A DNA stretch of 64,000 nt, from positions 28,037 through 92,036 of the forward strand of contig JAEWSC010000026.1 of the NCBI GenBank assembly GCA_023398575.1, read 5' to 3'. Shown here piece after piece: positions 7,088 through 16,413 of this stretch (position 1 is its first letter; every line of letters begins with the position of its first letter). The position numbers and the translations under genes were made by a program. Under the pieces are notes generated by a model. The model saw nothing but the letters and a program-made list of their open reading frames with translations, did not search any database and was not told the origin of the DNA. The stretch comes from Bacillota bacterium (GTDB lineage Bacteria > Bacillota > Clostridia > Christensenellales > Aristaeellaceae).

Positions 7088-9007
7088 TTACTGTCCTTGA
7101 CCCAGCATGCCAGCCAGCCAGGATGACTGAGAATTTAATTTGGATAAAGCGGTTTCCATTGCGGTGAATTGGTTCCAATACCTGTCTTCTTGTTTTGTCA
7201 ATTTATCATTCATGGTTTCGATCCTGCTTTGCAGGTTGGCAATGCGTCTGCTGTACTCTGTTTCCCCTTTATAGCTGCTGTTCGGGCTGCCAACCAATGT
7301 GATTAGCGCGCCTTTTTTGCCAACCGTATTCAGGTTCTTACTGATAACATCGCTCACCCTTGAAAAGACGCCTAATTCTGAAAACCGACTTTGCTGCTGG
7401 GATTGGGGGGCATAAAGGGAATAGGAGACTGAGCTTTGCTGTGTAAGTATGTCAATGACTTTTTGCGGGTCTGAACTTAATGCAGTTCGAAGCTTGCTCT
7501 CGTCCAGATGAAGCTGTCCCTTCTCAGAATAGCTCCCGGTGGTGATACCAATCTGGGCTAGAATTCCCATCGTTTCATCCGAACTGCCAAGTTTTTTTAC
7601 TGCAGTGTACATACTGCTTTTTAGTTCGTTTGCAATGCTGTTGAGATAAGTATCGTTTCTGAGAATACCACTCTTGGCTTTCTCTGTCCAGAGTTCAACC
7701 TCTTTATCGCTGAGTTCAGCTTTTTCATCATCAGACAAGGGTTGGTAATCACGGTAGCGTTCCTCAGCGGTTTTTGTGGTGATGGAACTCAACAGATCAT
7801 TATAGTCAGTAACAAATGCTTTGATTTTCTCAACCATGGCATTTGCATCATAGCCCATGCTGATGTCAACATTTTCTGCTGTTGTGCCAGATGCCTTGCC
7901 AAGGAGGGTAAGGGTCGCGCCGTTAACAGTAAAAGAGTTGCTGCTGCGCTGTACGGTGATCAAGTCAGATTCTTCCTTGGAGCCATTGGTACTCATTCGT
8001 ACCACAGCATCTGTGCCGGCAGTGTACTTTCCGCTGTTGAATAGGGCATCCATCAAGTACCCGTGTTGGTCCTGTACCGATACGGATGAAGCTACACCGG
8101 ATGCTTTGGATACGATGGAAAAAGAATCTGTCAACGATGAATAACTCATTGTAACGCCAGCGTCGCTGCCGTTTACGTCGCGCATGATATCGCTCATCGA
8201 TGTCTGGTTGTTGAATGAGAATGATTTTCCATTGATAGAAAAAGAAATTTGGTTGTCTTCTGGAGAGGTAAAAATATCCCTGGCAAAACCAGCCTGACGA
8301 AGGCCCATGCTCAAATCAACCTTGTTGCTGCTATAACTTACAAAGTCGAGAATACCGGTGGTGCTGCTTGCTCCATCCGTCGGAACACTGATTCGTAAAG
8401 CCGAGTTCGGTGCTGAGAGGGATAGACTATCACCGTTTTGCGAAATGCTAATCCTCCCGGAACCAAAGGCGGTGTTCAGCCTGGTTGACAATTCCGCTTG
8501 AACATCATCGACCGTTTCATATGTGCCGGAGGAGAAGGTGATGTTCTTGCTTATACCATCCAACGTAACTGCAATGGTCTTGCCTGAAAGCTCAGATAGT
8601 GCATCGGTATTGACGGAGATGGATGGATTTGCACTGGCCTGCTTACCTTCAAGCTTGGAATTGGAGGCCAAGCTGAGAATATCGGCGATGTACATAGAGC
8701 CTGTACTGGCATTGCTTCCGCCGACAACTGATACATACGGCGAAGAGTAAGTGGGCGTGAGCATATTTAGCGAACTGCTCAACAGTGAACTGGAAGAGCC
8801 GGTGCCGAAATATTTGCTCTGAAACGTATTCAGCTTGTTTGTAATTTCTTTGTAAGCATCTTGTTTCCATTCCAATAGAAGCTTCTGCCTCTTAACGTCA
8901 TCAACCTTCAGCCTGCTGACGGCCATCAGGTCCTTGACGATGCCTTCGGTATCCAGCCCGGAGGCCATACCGGCTAGACGTATTTTAGTTGAACTGATAC
9001 CAGACAT
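7088..9007 (-). CDS. fliD: FliD, flagellar filament cap (HAP2)
   Basis: 639 residues from ATG 9007, which follows AAGGAGGG by 7 nt; an upstream in-frame start at 9055 lacks such a site. The N-terminal FliD signature LAGMASGLDTEGIVKDLM is present, as is the C-terminal coiled-coil region (RIANLQSRIETMNDKLTKQE) ending in MLGQGQ. The middle is Ser/Thr-rich and variable. FliD caps the growing filament and folds flagellin; it can also be an adhesin. It is the first gene of the minus-strand operon and has a SigD-like promoter at 9061-9088. Confidence 0.95.
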   Translation of the reverse strand: MSGISSTKIRLAGMASGLDTEGIVKDLMAVSRLKVDDVKRQKLLLEWKQDAYKEITNKLNTFQSKYFGTGSSSSLLSSSLNMLTPTYSSPYVSVVGGSNASTGSMYIADILSLASNSKLEGKQASANPSISVNTDALSELSGKTIAVTLDGISKNITFSSGTYETVDDVQAELSTRLNTAFGSGRISISQNGDSLSLSAPNSALRISVPTDGASSTTGILDFVSYSSNKVDLSMGLRQAGFARDIFTSPEDNQISFSINGKSFSFNNQTSMSDIMRDVNGSDAGVTMSYSSLTDSFSIVSKASGVASSVSVQDQHGYLMDALFNSGKYTAGTDAVVRMSTNGSKEESDLITVQRSSNSFTVNGATLTLLGKASGTTAENVDISMGYDANAMVEKIKAFVTDYNDLLSSITTKTAEERYRDYQPLSDDEKAELSDKEVELWTEKAKSGILRNDTYLNSIANELKSSMYTAVKKLGSSDETMGILAQIGITTGSYSEKGQLHLDESKLRTALSSDPQKVIDILTQQSSVSYSLYAPQSQQQSRFSELGVFSRVSDVISKNLNTVGKKGALITLVGSPNSSYKGETEYSRRIANLQSRIETMNDKLTKQEDRYWNQFTAMETALSKLNSQSSWLAGMLGQGQ

Positions 9008-9060
9008 GTCATATCCCTCCTTGGCCATACATGGCGCTGGTTCATTTCTCGACATTAAAT

Positions 9061-9088
9061 ATATCGTACATTTGTCAAAGAATGTTTA
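9061..9088 (-). promoter_or_regulatory. SigD-like promoter of the fliD operon
   Basis: Read on the minus strand: TAAA (9088-9085), 16 bases, TACGATAT (9068-9061). The CGATAT core matches the SigD -10 and the -35 is exact. The leader to fliD would be about 45-50 nt. The rest of the 300-bp gap 9008-9308 holds only the terminator at 9249-9274. Confidence 0.55.
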
Positions 9089-9248
9089 GTAATACTTCTT
9101 TTTAAACTAATATTTTTCACTTTTTGTCGTTTCAAAGAGAAAAAAGCCACTTTTGTTGAATGGCAGATATGAATGTCCACGTTCAAGCCTAAATAATCGA
9201 GAATTTTTATGTCAATGACGCTAAAGTATTTGGAAAGCGCAAACGAAA

Positions 9249-9274
9249 AACCCGCGGATGCTGGTCCGCGGGTT
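9249..9274 (-). terminator. Terminator of the SSB-like gene
   Basis: AACCCGCGGA (9249-9258), loop TGCTGG, TCCGCGGGTT (9265-9274): a perfect 10-bp stem. On the minus strand it is followed by TTTCGTTT, completing a TTTTT run with the stem end. Confidence 0.85.
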
Positions 9275-9308
9275 GAGAAGTTACATGTTTATGAATATGG
9301 GAATCCAT

Positions 9309-9989
9309 TTACAGCAGTTCTTGAGATGCCTGGTAAGCGATGCCATCGGGAAGGGGAAGATCGTCTTCCTCCTGAAGACCCTGCTTTAGGAGGGTTAAGC
9401 GCCCGACAGATACTTCGTATGCTGTCTTGTTCATTATTGTCCCATCCGTCAATTGCTTTTGGTATGCCCTGCTTTGAAAGCGGCCTTGCACCTGCACATG
9501 ATCACCCACCGACAAGTGGCTGGCAAAGCGTGCTGTACGGCCCCAAGTGATGCAGGGAATATAGTCGCTTTTGCCATACGCGCGGTTGACGGCCAGCATC
9601 AGATCGCAAATCTCCCGGCCGAAGGGGGTTGTGCGGTAGGAGGGTGCTTTGCAAAGCGCACCGTACAGTTGCACTTGGTTAGGATTAGTCAGCTCCTCCT
9701 GGCTTAACAAGCGCTGCACAAAAGCTGTAATCAGCAGACGGCCTGCGCCTTCTACAACTTTGTTGTAGCTGCGCAATTGTCCTTCCAAGTATAGCGGATA
9801 ACCAGGATCAAGCGCTTTGTTCTCCATCAATCGCTCGCTGATGGTGATGGGCAGCAGGTCTTCCGCGCCTGAAAGTCGTGGAACGGCCAGGGTTGCATAA
9901 AAGAATTGTTCCGCAAACACCTCGTGTCCATAAACAGGTTGTGTTGTTAATGTTCCGCCCAAACGCAACAGATTGCCCGTTTCTTCCAT
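9309..9989 (-). CDS. Two-OB-fold single-stranded-DNA-binding-like protein
   Basis: 226 residues. The second half reads as an SSB/PriB-type OB fold: LMLAVNRAYGKSDYIPCITW, then ASHLSVGDHVQVQGRFQSR and YEVSVGRLTLL. The first half (residues 5-95) has the same plan in weaker form (NLLRLGGTLTTQP, YPLYLEGQLRSYNK), suggesting an internal duplication. It lacks the acidic C-terminal tip of a replicative SSB, ending instead in YQASQELL. It may therefore bind single strands in a specialised role, not replace the main SSB. It lies 6 bp after the deacetylase gene and is followed by its own terminator. The OB-fold call is fairly sure; the role is unknown. Confidence 0.65.
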   Translation of the reverse strand: MEETGNLLRLGGTLTTQPVYGHEVFAEQFFYATLAVPRLSGAEDLLPITISERLMENKALDPGYPLYLEGQLRSYNKVVEGAGRLLITAFVQRLLSQEELTNPNQVQLYGALCKAPSYRTTPFGREICDLMLAVNRAYGKSDYIPCITWGRTARFASHLSVGDHVQVQGRFQSRAYQKQLTDGTIMNKTAYEVSVGRLTLLKQGLQEEDDLPLPDGIAYQASQELL

Positions 9990-9995
9990 AGCAAT

Positions 9996-10913
9996 TCACC
10001 TCGCTGGTGCAGGGGTGGGGGTGCTGTGTGGATGCTGCTTTCCCTGCACGTCTATTGTTGTTTCGCCGCTTAAAAGAATTTGGGATACCGGCACGATTTT
10101 GTAGCCTAGCCCCTGATAATGCTCAATCACATCTGGCAATGCGCTCAGTACGTATTGAGCGTCATTATGGAATAAAACGATGTCACCGTTTTGCACTTTA
10201 GTTGTACATTGCTTGATGATATCGGCGACACCTCTGTTTTTCCAATCCAGGGAGTCAATGCTCCATTGAACGACCTCATACCCTGCTGCGCGGCTTGTTA
10301 TGACAACCTTGTCATTGTAATCTCCATAAGGAGGACGGAACAGGGTTGGGCGAACACCCGTTATTCTTTCCACCTTATCGCTCATTATCCGCAGTTCTTC
10401 TCTAATTTTTTCCTCCGATAGCTGGCTCATGTGAGGATGGCTTTGGGAGTGATTCCCGATCTCATGGCCACGGGCGACCATTTCTTTGACAAGCTCTGGA
10501 TATTTGTCGACCCAGAAGCCTACCAGAAAAAAGGTGGTTTTCACATTATACTTATCCAATAAGTCCAACAGTGGAATGGTCTGTGAGCCACCCCATGCTG
10601 CATCAAAGCTAATGGAAATCACTTTGTCATCACGGGATACACTGTAGACGGGCAGTTGCCGTTTGTGGCTGAGTACGGTTACGGTATGATCGCCGAGTCC
10701 GCTGGTGTACAAAATGGATACGCCGGCCAGGCATAAGGCAAGAGCAAGCTGGCTGACTGGCTGGCTGCGGAGAGCTTTTCCCAAACTTCGAAAAAATCTG
10801 CCTGCGGCAGCAGCCGCCTTTTGCAAAAAGCCGGTACGCACCTCTGCTTTTTTGACTTCCGGGATACCGGACAACAATCCTTTTGGTTTCAAGCGCATGG
10901 GTTTATTGCTCAT
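9996..10913 (-). CDS. Polysaccharide deacetylase, PdaB-like (CE4, NodB fold)
   Basis: 305 residues. A single N-terminal membrane helix (about 53-72) anchors an extracellular NodB domain (about 96-285). Motifs seen: SFDAAWGG with D104, HSQSH (H155, H159), RPPYGDYN (R192) and the C-terminal LFHND with H248. Canonical CE4 enzymes have two aspartates in motif 1; here the second is alanine (FDAA), as in PdaB-type sporulation proteins. It probably trims N-acetyl groups from peptidoglycan, perhaps the cortex, or has lost activity. The Pro/Thr-rich tail (HPHSTPTPAPAR) is unusual. It is in operon with the SSB-like gene. Confidence 0.8.
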   Translation of the reverse strand: MSNKPMRLKPKGLLSGIPEVKKAEVRTGFLQKAAAAAGRFFRSLGKALRSQPVSQLALALCLAGVSILYTSGLGDHTVTVLSHKRQLPVYSVSRDDKVISISFDAAWGGSQTIPLLDLLDKYNVKTTFFLVGFWVDKYPELVKEMVARGHEIGNHSQSHPHMSQLSEEKIREELRIMSDKVERITGVRPTLFRPPYGDYNDKVVITSRAAGYEVVQWSIDSLDWKNRGVADIIKQCTTKVQNGDIVLFHNDAQYVLSALPDVIEHYQGLGYKIVPVSQILLSGETTIDVQGKQHPHSTPTPAPAR

Positions 10914-11025
10914 GCTTCAGCCACCACCTTTTGCCTATCCCTATGCGGTTTAAGCCGATGGTATGCATTGTCATCCACATCATATAAAACGAAACACAAG
11001 ACCTATTTCGGGCATTGCAGCAAAA

Positions 11026-11051
11026 TACCCCCAGCAATGGCAGGGGGTATA
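11026..11051 (-). terminator. Terminator of the topoisomerase operon
   Basis: ATACCCCC (11026-11033) pairs with GGGGGTAT (11044-11051). On the minus strand TTTTGC follows. It lies about 100 bp beyond the subunit A stop at 11149. The remaining 235-bp gap (10914-11148) shows nothing else certain. Confidence 0.65.
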
Positions 11052-11148
11052 GCGTATGGAGTGGTAGATGGAGGAATATAAGTCTTGGGGTATTAACCGA
11101 TGCGGCTGGTTTCTAGAGATGACTTCCTATTCGCATTGGGTGCTTACT

Positions 11149-13614
11149 TCAAGGAAGCCTGATCCCTGTAATAAGGCCGGTCACCACATCTTCCATCAGC
11201 GCCATGACATAGGGTTTGCCTTTGTCCGCCTTGGCCTGCAGGGCGATCTCGTCAGACGCTATGGCGCTGGGAGCGCTTTGAGCTTGGGTGACCACCAGTG
11301 ACGTATTCTCTGCGCTTAAGCGTGCGCAGCCGGAAACAACGGTACCGTTGGATCCATTTTTGTTGAAGGTAAAGCATCTGACGCCTTTGCCATTGCGGCC
11401 CTGAACTTCAAAGTCGATGGACAGCAAGCGTTTAGCGCTGCCGCGGTCACTGAAGAGAACCATCTGGTCCTTGACGCCGATTTGTCCGCCCCAAAGGATT
11501 TCATCGCCATCATCCAATTGCATGCCTTTTACACCGCCGGTGGCACGGCCCATTTGCGGCACGGATTCCATGGTAAAGCGGATACACTGGCCGCCGCGGC
11601 TGATGAGCAGCAGATCAAGATCATTTTCTGCTGGAACGACACTTACCAGCCGGTCGCCATCTTTAAGGTTGAGAGCGGCAAATTTTTGTCTTCGCACATC
11701 GTACTCTGAAGCTGCGGAACGCTTGACCATACCCTGCGCGGTGATGAACAAATAATCTGGCATTTTTGCAAGCTCCGCTGTCTTTATGCACATCAACTGG
11801 CAAAGAGATTCATCGGTTTCAAGGCCTGCCAGCACGCCGGAAAGAAGTACACCACGGTCTTTGGGACGGTTTGCTTCCGGCAGGCTGCCGACTGACAATG
11901 GGTAACAGTTGCCCCTGTTCGTAAAGAAAAGAAGCGTATGATCCGTAAGGGTATTGAACAGGAATTTGGGAATCTCTCCAATGCCCGATTGCGGATCGGG
12001 AGGCGGCAGCTTTTCAAAGAATTTGGGATACATGCGCTTTAATTGCCCACCGAAGGTATATAGCACGACCGCTTCTTCCGGTACAACCTCATCCTCTTGG
12101 TCAACTGAGGATTCTTCCGTTTCTTTAACAAGCTGCGTCCGGCGGGGCTCGTTGTAATCAGCAGCCATCTCGGTAAGCTCTGCCTTGATGACGTTTAAAA
12201 GCTTTCGCTCACTGGCCAATATACCTTCCAGCTTGTCGATCAGACGCAGCACTTCTTCATATTCACGGCGCAAAGCCAGTATCTCCAGGTTGGTTAACCG
12301 CTGCAGGCGCATATCCAGGATGGCCTGCGCCTGTATGTCGGAAAGGGAAAACCTGTCCATCAGCTTTTGCTTGGCTTCCTTAGGGTTTTTGCTGCTGCGG
12401 ATCAGGGCAATGACCTCGTCCAGGTTATCCACAGCCACCATCAAGCCCTCCAAGATATGGGCCCTGGCCTTGGCTTGATCCAGATCGTACTGGGTGCGCC
12501 GGGTGACCACATTCTTTTGGTGGCGGATAAAGTGGCCGATGACTTCCCTCAGGCCCATCTGCACAGGCTTGCCATCGGCGATGGCTACCATATTGACGCC
12601 AAAGGTTACCTGCATGTCGGAATATTTGTACAGGTAATTGAGTACTTTTTGCGGGTCCACATCCTTGCGTAGCTCAATGACAGCCCGAAGCCCGGTGCGG
12701 TCGCTTTCATCGCGGATATCGTAGATACCGCCCAATGCCGCCTTTTTCTCCTCCGACAGCTTCAGTATTTTTTCCAGCATGCCGGCCTTGGCCACCTGAT
12801 AAGGCATTTCGGTGATGACAATTAGTTTGCGGCTGCTTGGCCCGTTTTCAATATGCACCTTGGCCCGGTTGATCAGCCGGCCGCGGCCGGTTTCATAGGC
12901 CTTCTCGATTTCGTCGGTGTTGAGCAGAACGCCGCCGGTGGGGAAGTCGGGGGCGGGGATATATTGCATCAATTCCTTGGTTGTGATATTGGGCTTATCA
13001 ATTTGGGCGATGACCGCCTTCACTGCTTCGCCTAAGTGATGGGGCGGGATGTTGGTGGCCAGACCTACGGCAATGCCGCTGGCACCGTTGACCAGCAGGT
13101 TAGGGAAACGCGCCGGCAGCATGTCCGGTTCCTTAAGCGTATCGTCAAAGTTTAAGCGGAAGGGGACGGTGTCTTTTTCAATATCCCGAAGCATCAGCAT
13201 GGCAAGGTTTGTCATACGCGCTTCGGTATACCGCATGGCGGCAGCGCCGTCGCCATCGATGGAGCCAAAATTGCCATGGCCGTCCACCAGCATGCCCATT
13301 AATGAAAAGGGCTGGGCCATGCGCACCAGGGCGTCATACACAGAGGTGTCGCCGTGAGGGTGGTATTTACCAAGGCAGTCACCTACGATACGGGCGCATT
13401 TGCGGTGAGGCTTATCAGGTGTCAGGCTTAATTCACTCATGGTGTACAGAATACGGCGCTGAACGGGCTTTAGGCCGTCCTCCACCCGAGGCAGAGCACG
13501 TTCCAGGATGACATACTCGGCATAGGGGAGCATGGAATTATGCATAACCTCTTCCATGGGTTGCTGAATGATTTCCGGGGGGTGAACAGGGATGTTCTTA
13601 TCATTGCCGGCCAT
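11149..13614 (-). CDS. parC: Type IIA topoisomerase subunit A (ParC-like)
   Basis: 821 residues. The breakage-reunion domain is complete: RVEDGLKPVQRRILYTM, KYHPHGDTSVYD, and the catalytic tyrosine Y129 in AAMRYTEAR. In the quinolone pocket the E. coli GyrA S83 position is Thr and the D87 position is Asp. A coiled-coil/tower region and a C-terminal beta-propeller (from about 530) follow. No GyrA box (QRRGGKG-like) is seen at the start of the propeller; a related VQGRNGKGV occurs only near residue 760. This favours a topoisomerase IV-like enzyme over gyrase. It starts 3 bp after the subunit B gene, so the two form one unit. Confidence 0.85.
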   Translation of the reverse strand: MAGNDKNIPVHPPEIIQQPMEEVMHNSMLPYAEYVILERALPRVEDGLKPVQRRILYTMSELSLTPDKPHRKCARIVGDCLGKYHPHGDTSVYDALVRMAQPFSLMGMLVDGHGNFGSIDGDGAAAMRYTEARMTNLAMLMLRDIEKDTVPFRLNFDDTLKEPDMLPARFPNLLVNGASGIAVGLATNIPPHHLGEAVKAVIAQIDKPNITTKELMQYIPAPDFPTGGVLLNTDEIEKAYETGRGRLINRAKVHIENGPSSRKLIVITEMPYQVAKAGMLEKILKLSEEKKAALGGIYDIRDESDRTGLRAVIELRKDVDPQKVLNYLYKYSDMQVTFGVNMVAIADGKPVQMGLREVIGHFIRHQKNVVTRRTQYDLDQAKARAHILEGLMVAVDNLDEVIALIRSSKNPKEAKQKLMDRFSLSDIQAQAILDMRLQRLTNLEILALRREYEEVLRLIDKLEGILASERKLLNVIKAELTEMAADYNEPRRTQLVKETEESSVDQEDEVVPEEAVVLYTFGGQLKRMYPKFFEKLPPPDPQSGIGEIPKFLFNTLTDHTLLFFTNRGNCYPLSVGSLPEANRPKDRGVLLSGVLAGLETDESLCQLMCIKTAELAKMPDYLFITAQGMVKRSAASEYDVRRQKFAALNLKDGDRLVSVVPAENDLDLLLISRGGQCIRFTMESVPQMGRATGGVKGMQLDDGDEILWGGQIGVKDQMVLFSDRGSAKRLLSIDFEVQGRNGKGVRCFTFNKNGSNGTVVSGCARLSAENTSLVVTQAQSAPSAIASDEIALQAKADKGKPYVMALMEDVVTGLITGIRLP

Positions 13615-13617
13615 CTT

Positions 13618-15600
13618 TTAGTTCGCCCCCTTTTCTTGAATATCTGCCGCTACCGGTACAAAATCGTCGGAGCGGTTAAAGTTTGCGTGAGTGCTGATAT
13701 ATTCACGACGGGGCTCTACCTTGTCGCCCATCAAGATGGTGACGATTCGGTCAGCCTGGGCAGCATCCTCTATGGTGACCTGCAAAAGCTTTCTGCTTTG
13801 CGGGTCCATGGTGGTTTGCCAAAGCTGCTCCGGATTCATTTCACCAAGGCCTTTATATCGCTGAAGTGTGTAGCCCTTGCCTACGTTTTTCATCACTTTT
13901 TTCAGCTCTTTGTCATCGTACACATACTGTGTATTGTTTCCCTTTTGAATTTTGTACAGCGGCGGCATGCCGATATACACATGGCCCTCGGTGACCAGCT
14001 CCCGCATGTAGCGGTAGAAGAAGGTGAGTAAAATGGCCCGTATATGCGCGCCATCCTGATCGGCGTCGGAAAGGATGATTACTTTGTGGTATTTCAGGCT
14101 GGAAAGGTCAAAGCTCTCATCAATGCTTGTCCCCAACGCGGTAATGATCGTGCGGAATTCTTCGTTGGAAAGCACCTGGTCCAGCCGTTTTTTTTCTGCG
14201 TTCAAGGGCTTGCCACGCAGGGGCAATATGGCCTGAAAGCGCCTATCCCGGCCCTGCTTCGCGCTCCCGCCTGCAGAATCGCCTTCTACGATAAAAAGCT
14301 CATTCTCAGCCGCTTTGCGACCGGTGCAGCTGGAAAGCTTTCCCACCAGAGGGGCGGCTTCCAGCTCGTTTCTGGCGCGGGCCATAGATTGGGCTTTGCG
14401 GGTAGCTTCCCGCACTTTGGCGGAGCGAACGGCTTTTTCTACAATCTTCTGGCAAAGCTCCTGGTTTTTTAAATCGTCCAGGAATTCAGACAGTTTCTGA
14501 GCAATGATGGCCTCCACAGCCGGGCGCACCTCGGTGTTGCCCAGGCGGCCTTTTGTCTGCCCCTCAAATTGTGGGTTCTTGACCATGGAGATAATGACGG
14601 CCGTCATGCCTTCGCGAAAATCCTCACCGGCCAAGTTGTTGTCTTTTTCCTTCAGCGCGCCGATTTTACGGGCATAATCGTTAAAGGCCTTGGTATAGGC
14701 GGTGCGAAAACCTGTCTCATGGGTGCCACCTTCGGCGGTGGGAATATTGTTTACATAGGAAAAAATGCTTTCTGTATAGCCGTCGGTGTACTGTATAGCC
14801 ACACGGCAAACCGTATCGTCCTTTTTGCCATCCAGCATGATCGGCACGTCATGGAGTGTCGTTTTGTCTTCGTTAAGATATTTCACATAATCGGCGATGC
14901 CGCCAGCGTAATGAAATTCCAGGTTGGCAAGTGCGCTGTCCTTCTGCCGCTCGTCATGAAAAATGATTTTGACGCCGGTGTTCAAATAGGCCAGTTCTCG
15001 AAGTCGTCTTGCGACAATTTCACCGTTGAACTTTGTCTCTTCGAAAATGGCGTCATCCGGTAAAAAGCGTACCACGGTTCCGCGCTTGCGTGTGTTGCCT
15101 ATCTTTTGAAGGCCGCCCTTGGGCTGGCCGGCGAGCATCTTTCCCTTTATCATATCAAACTCTGATGAAAACTCCATGCGGTAATGGGTCCAATCGCGGT
15201 AGACATCCACCGTAACCCATTTGGACAGCGCATTCACAACAGAAGCACCAACGCCATGGAGACCGCCAGAATAGCTGTAGTTTTCGTTATTGAATTTTCC
15301 GCCGGCGTGCAGCTTTGTAAAAATGACCTCAACGCCAGGCACATGCATTGTGGGATGAATGTCCACCGGCATACCCCGCCCATTGTCAAAGACACTGGCG
15401 GAACCATCCTTATGCAGCGTGACCTCCACCTCTGTGGCGAAGCTGTTGGAAGCCTCGTCCATTGCATTATCCACAATTTCCCACAATAGGTGGTGCAACC
15501 CTCTTTGGCCGGTGGAGCCGATGTACATGCCTGGCCGCATGCGTACCGCGTCAAGCCCCTCCAGCACCTGTATATTGCCAGCATCATACGTTTGCGCCAT
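13618..15600 (-). CDS. parE: Type IIA topoisomerase subunit B (ParE/GyrB-like)
   Basis: 660 residues. GHKL ATPase motifs: EIVDNAMDEA, DNGRGMPVD and GGLHGVGASVVNALS. The transducer domain and the TOPRIM domain follow (LFIVEGDSAGGSAKQGRDR, LPLRGKPLN, DADQDGAHIR), and the C-terminus GYTLQRYKGLGEMNPEQLW is complete. It hydrolyses ATP to drive strand passage with the subunit A encoded downstream. GyrB and ParE are hard to separate by eye; the ParC-like partner and distance from any dnaA/recF context make ParE the better guess. The ATG at 15600 has AAGGAG 7 nt upstream and a good SigA promoter. Confidence 0.85.
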   Translation of the reverse strand: MAQTYDAGNIQVLEGLDAVRMRPGMYIGSTGQRGLHHLLWEIVDNAMDEASNSFATEVEVTLHKDGSASVFDNGRGMPVDIHPTMHVPGVEVIFTKLHAGGKFNNENYSYSGGLHGVGASVVNALSKWVTVDVYRDWTHYRMEFSSEFDMIKGKMLAGQPKGGLQKIGNTRKRGTVVRFLPDDAIFEETKFNGEIVARRLRELAYLNTGVKIIFHDERQKDSALANLEFHYAGGIADYVKYLNEDKTTLHDVPIMLDGKKDDTVCRVAIQYTDGYTESIFSYVNNIPTAEGGTHETGFRTAYTKAFNDYARKIGALKEKDNNLAGEDFREGMTAVIISMVKNPQFEGQTKGRLGNTEVRPAVEAIIAQKLSEFLDDLKNQELCQKIVEKAVRSAKVREATRKAQSMARARNELEAAPLVGKLSSCTGRKAAENELFIVEGDSAGGSAKQGRDRRFQAILPLRGKPLNAEKKRLDQVLSNEEFRTIITALGTSIDESFDLSSLKYHKVIILSDADQDGAHIRAILLTFFYRYMRELVTEGHVYIGMPPLYKIQKGNNTQYVYDDKELKKVMKNVGKGYTLQRYKGLGEMNPEQLWQTTMDPQSRKLLQVTIEDAAQADRIVTILMGDKVEPRREYISTHANFNRSDDFVPVAADIQEKGAN

Positions 15601-15638
15601 GAAAAAACTCCTTGTCTAAATCCATAATCATTCTTCTT

Positions 15639-15667
15639 ACTATACCACATTTTGGGGTTGCTCACAA
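15639..15667 (-). promoter_or_regulatory. SigA promoter of the topoisomerase operon
   Basis: On the minus strand TTGTGA (15667-15662), 17-bp spacer, TATAGT (15644-15639). The start would be near 15632, giving a leader of about 30 nt. Confidence 0.65.
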
Positions 15668-15691
15668 TGCTTTGTCCATAGGTTGCTGTGC

Positions 15692-15720
15692 GCATATTCT
15701 TTTTAGGCATCGGGAACACT
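15692..15720 (+). promoter_or_regulatory. SigE-like sporulation promoter upstream of the DUF1614-spoIIP pair
   Basis: GCATATT (15692-15698) fits the SigE -35 consensus KMATATT exactly; after 14 bp comes GGAACACT (15713-15720), matching the ACAMT end of the -10 CATACAMT. SigE control would fit spoIIP. Confidence 0.45.
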
Positions 15721-15753
15721 TTTTGGGAATAAAGGCTTGGGAGGAAGAAATCT

Positions 15754-16413
15754 GTGTCCATTGGCATGATACTGCTCACCGCAGTGGCGGTGCTGATTTT
15801 CTTCGGCGTATCCCAGCGGGTGCTGGATAGGATGCGGCTGACTGACCGCGCCGCGCTGATCATTGTGGCGGCTATGTTCTTTGGCACGCTGATTCCCGAC
15901 ATACGCATTGGCATGGTGCAGTTCAACATTGGCGGCGCGGTGATACCTGTTGCGGTCTGCCTGTATCTAATCATAAAAGCGGAGACGGGCAAGGAAAAGC
16001 TGCGCGCCGTGATTGGGACCATTCTTACTGCCGGGGTGGTATACGTATTGGGTCTGGTGATGCCCAATGAGCCGGAGCAGATAGTCATCGATCCAAACTA
16101 TGTCTGGGGTATTGTGGGCGGTCTGACGGCTTATATACTGGGCAGGTCCCGCCGGAATGCCTTTATCTGCGGCGTTCTGGGCGTACTGCTGGCGGATGTT
16201 GCGGTGGCTGTTGTTAACTGGAATTCTGGTGAAAATCAGGTACTGACACTCGGTGGAGCCGGAGTGATGGACGCCATGGTTATCAGCGGTATTCTGGGTG
16301 TTCTACTGGCAGAGCTCATTGGCGAAATCGTTGAACGCGTAACAAGGGGCAAGAACCCGCCGGATAGAGAGAGGATTCATGCAGTTAGGGAGAAAGGGGA
16401 GGAAAGGAAATGA
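15754..16413 (+). CDS. DUF1614-like multi-pass membrane protein
   Basis: 219 residues with about seven hydrophobic helices between residues 3 and 195 and a charged cytoplasmic tail (RGKNPPDRERIHAVREKGEERK). Start is GTG 15754, 9 nt after GGGAGG. The pattern VSQRVLDRMRLTDRAALI resembles the DUF1614 family found in clostridial spore formers. No catalytic motif is evident. The stop overlaps the spoIIP start by four bases, so it is translationally coupled to a sporulation gene and shares a SigE-like promoter. A role in the sporulating mother cell is inferred from this context only. Confidence 0.65.
   Translation: MSIGMILLTAVAVLIFFGVSQRVLDRMRLTDRAALIIVAAMFFGTLIPDIRIGMVQFNIGGAVIPVAVCLYLIIKAETGKEKLRAVIGTILTAGVVYVLGLVMPNEPEQIVIDPNYVWGIVGGLTAYILGRSRRNAFICGVLGVLLADVAVAVVNWNSGENQVLTLGGAGVMDAMVISGILGVLLAELIGEIVERVTRGKNPPDRERIHAVREKGEERK

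Noticed and set aside
15234..16088. 284-codon minus-strand frame spanning parE and the membrane gene
   Set aside because: It crosses a promoter region and its C-terminal half is a shifted frame of parE with no domain.
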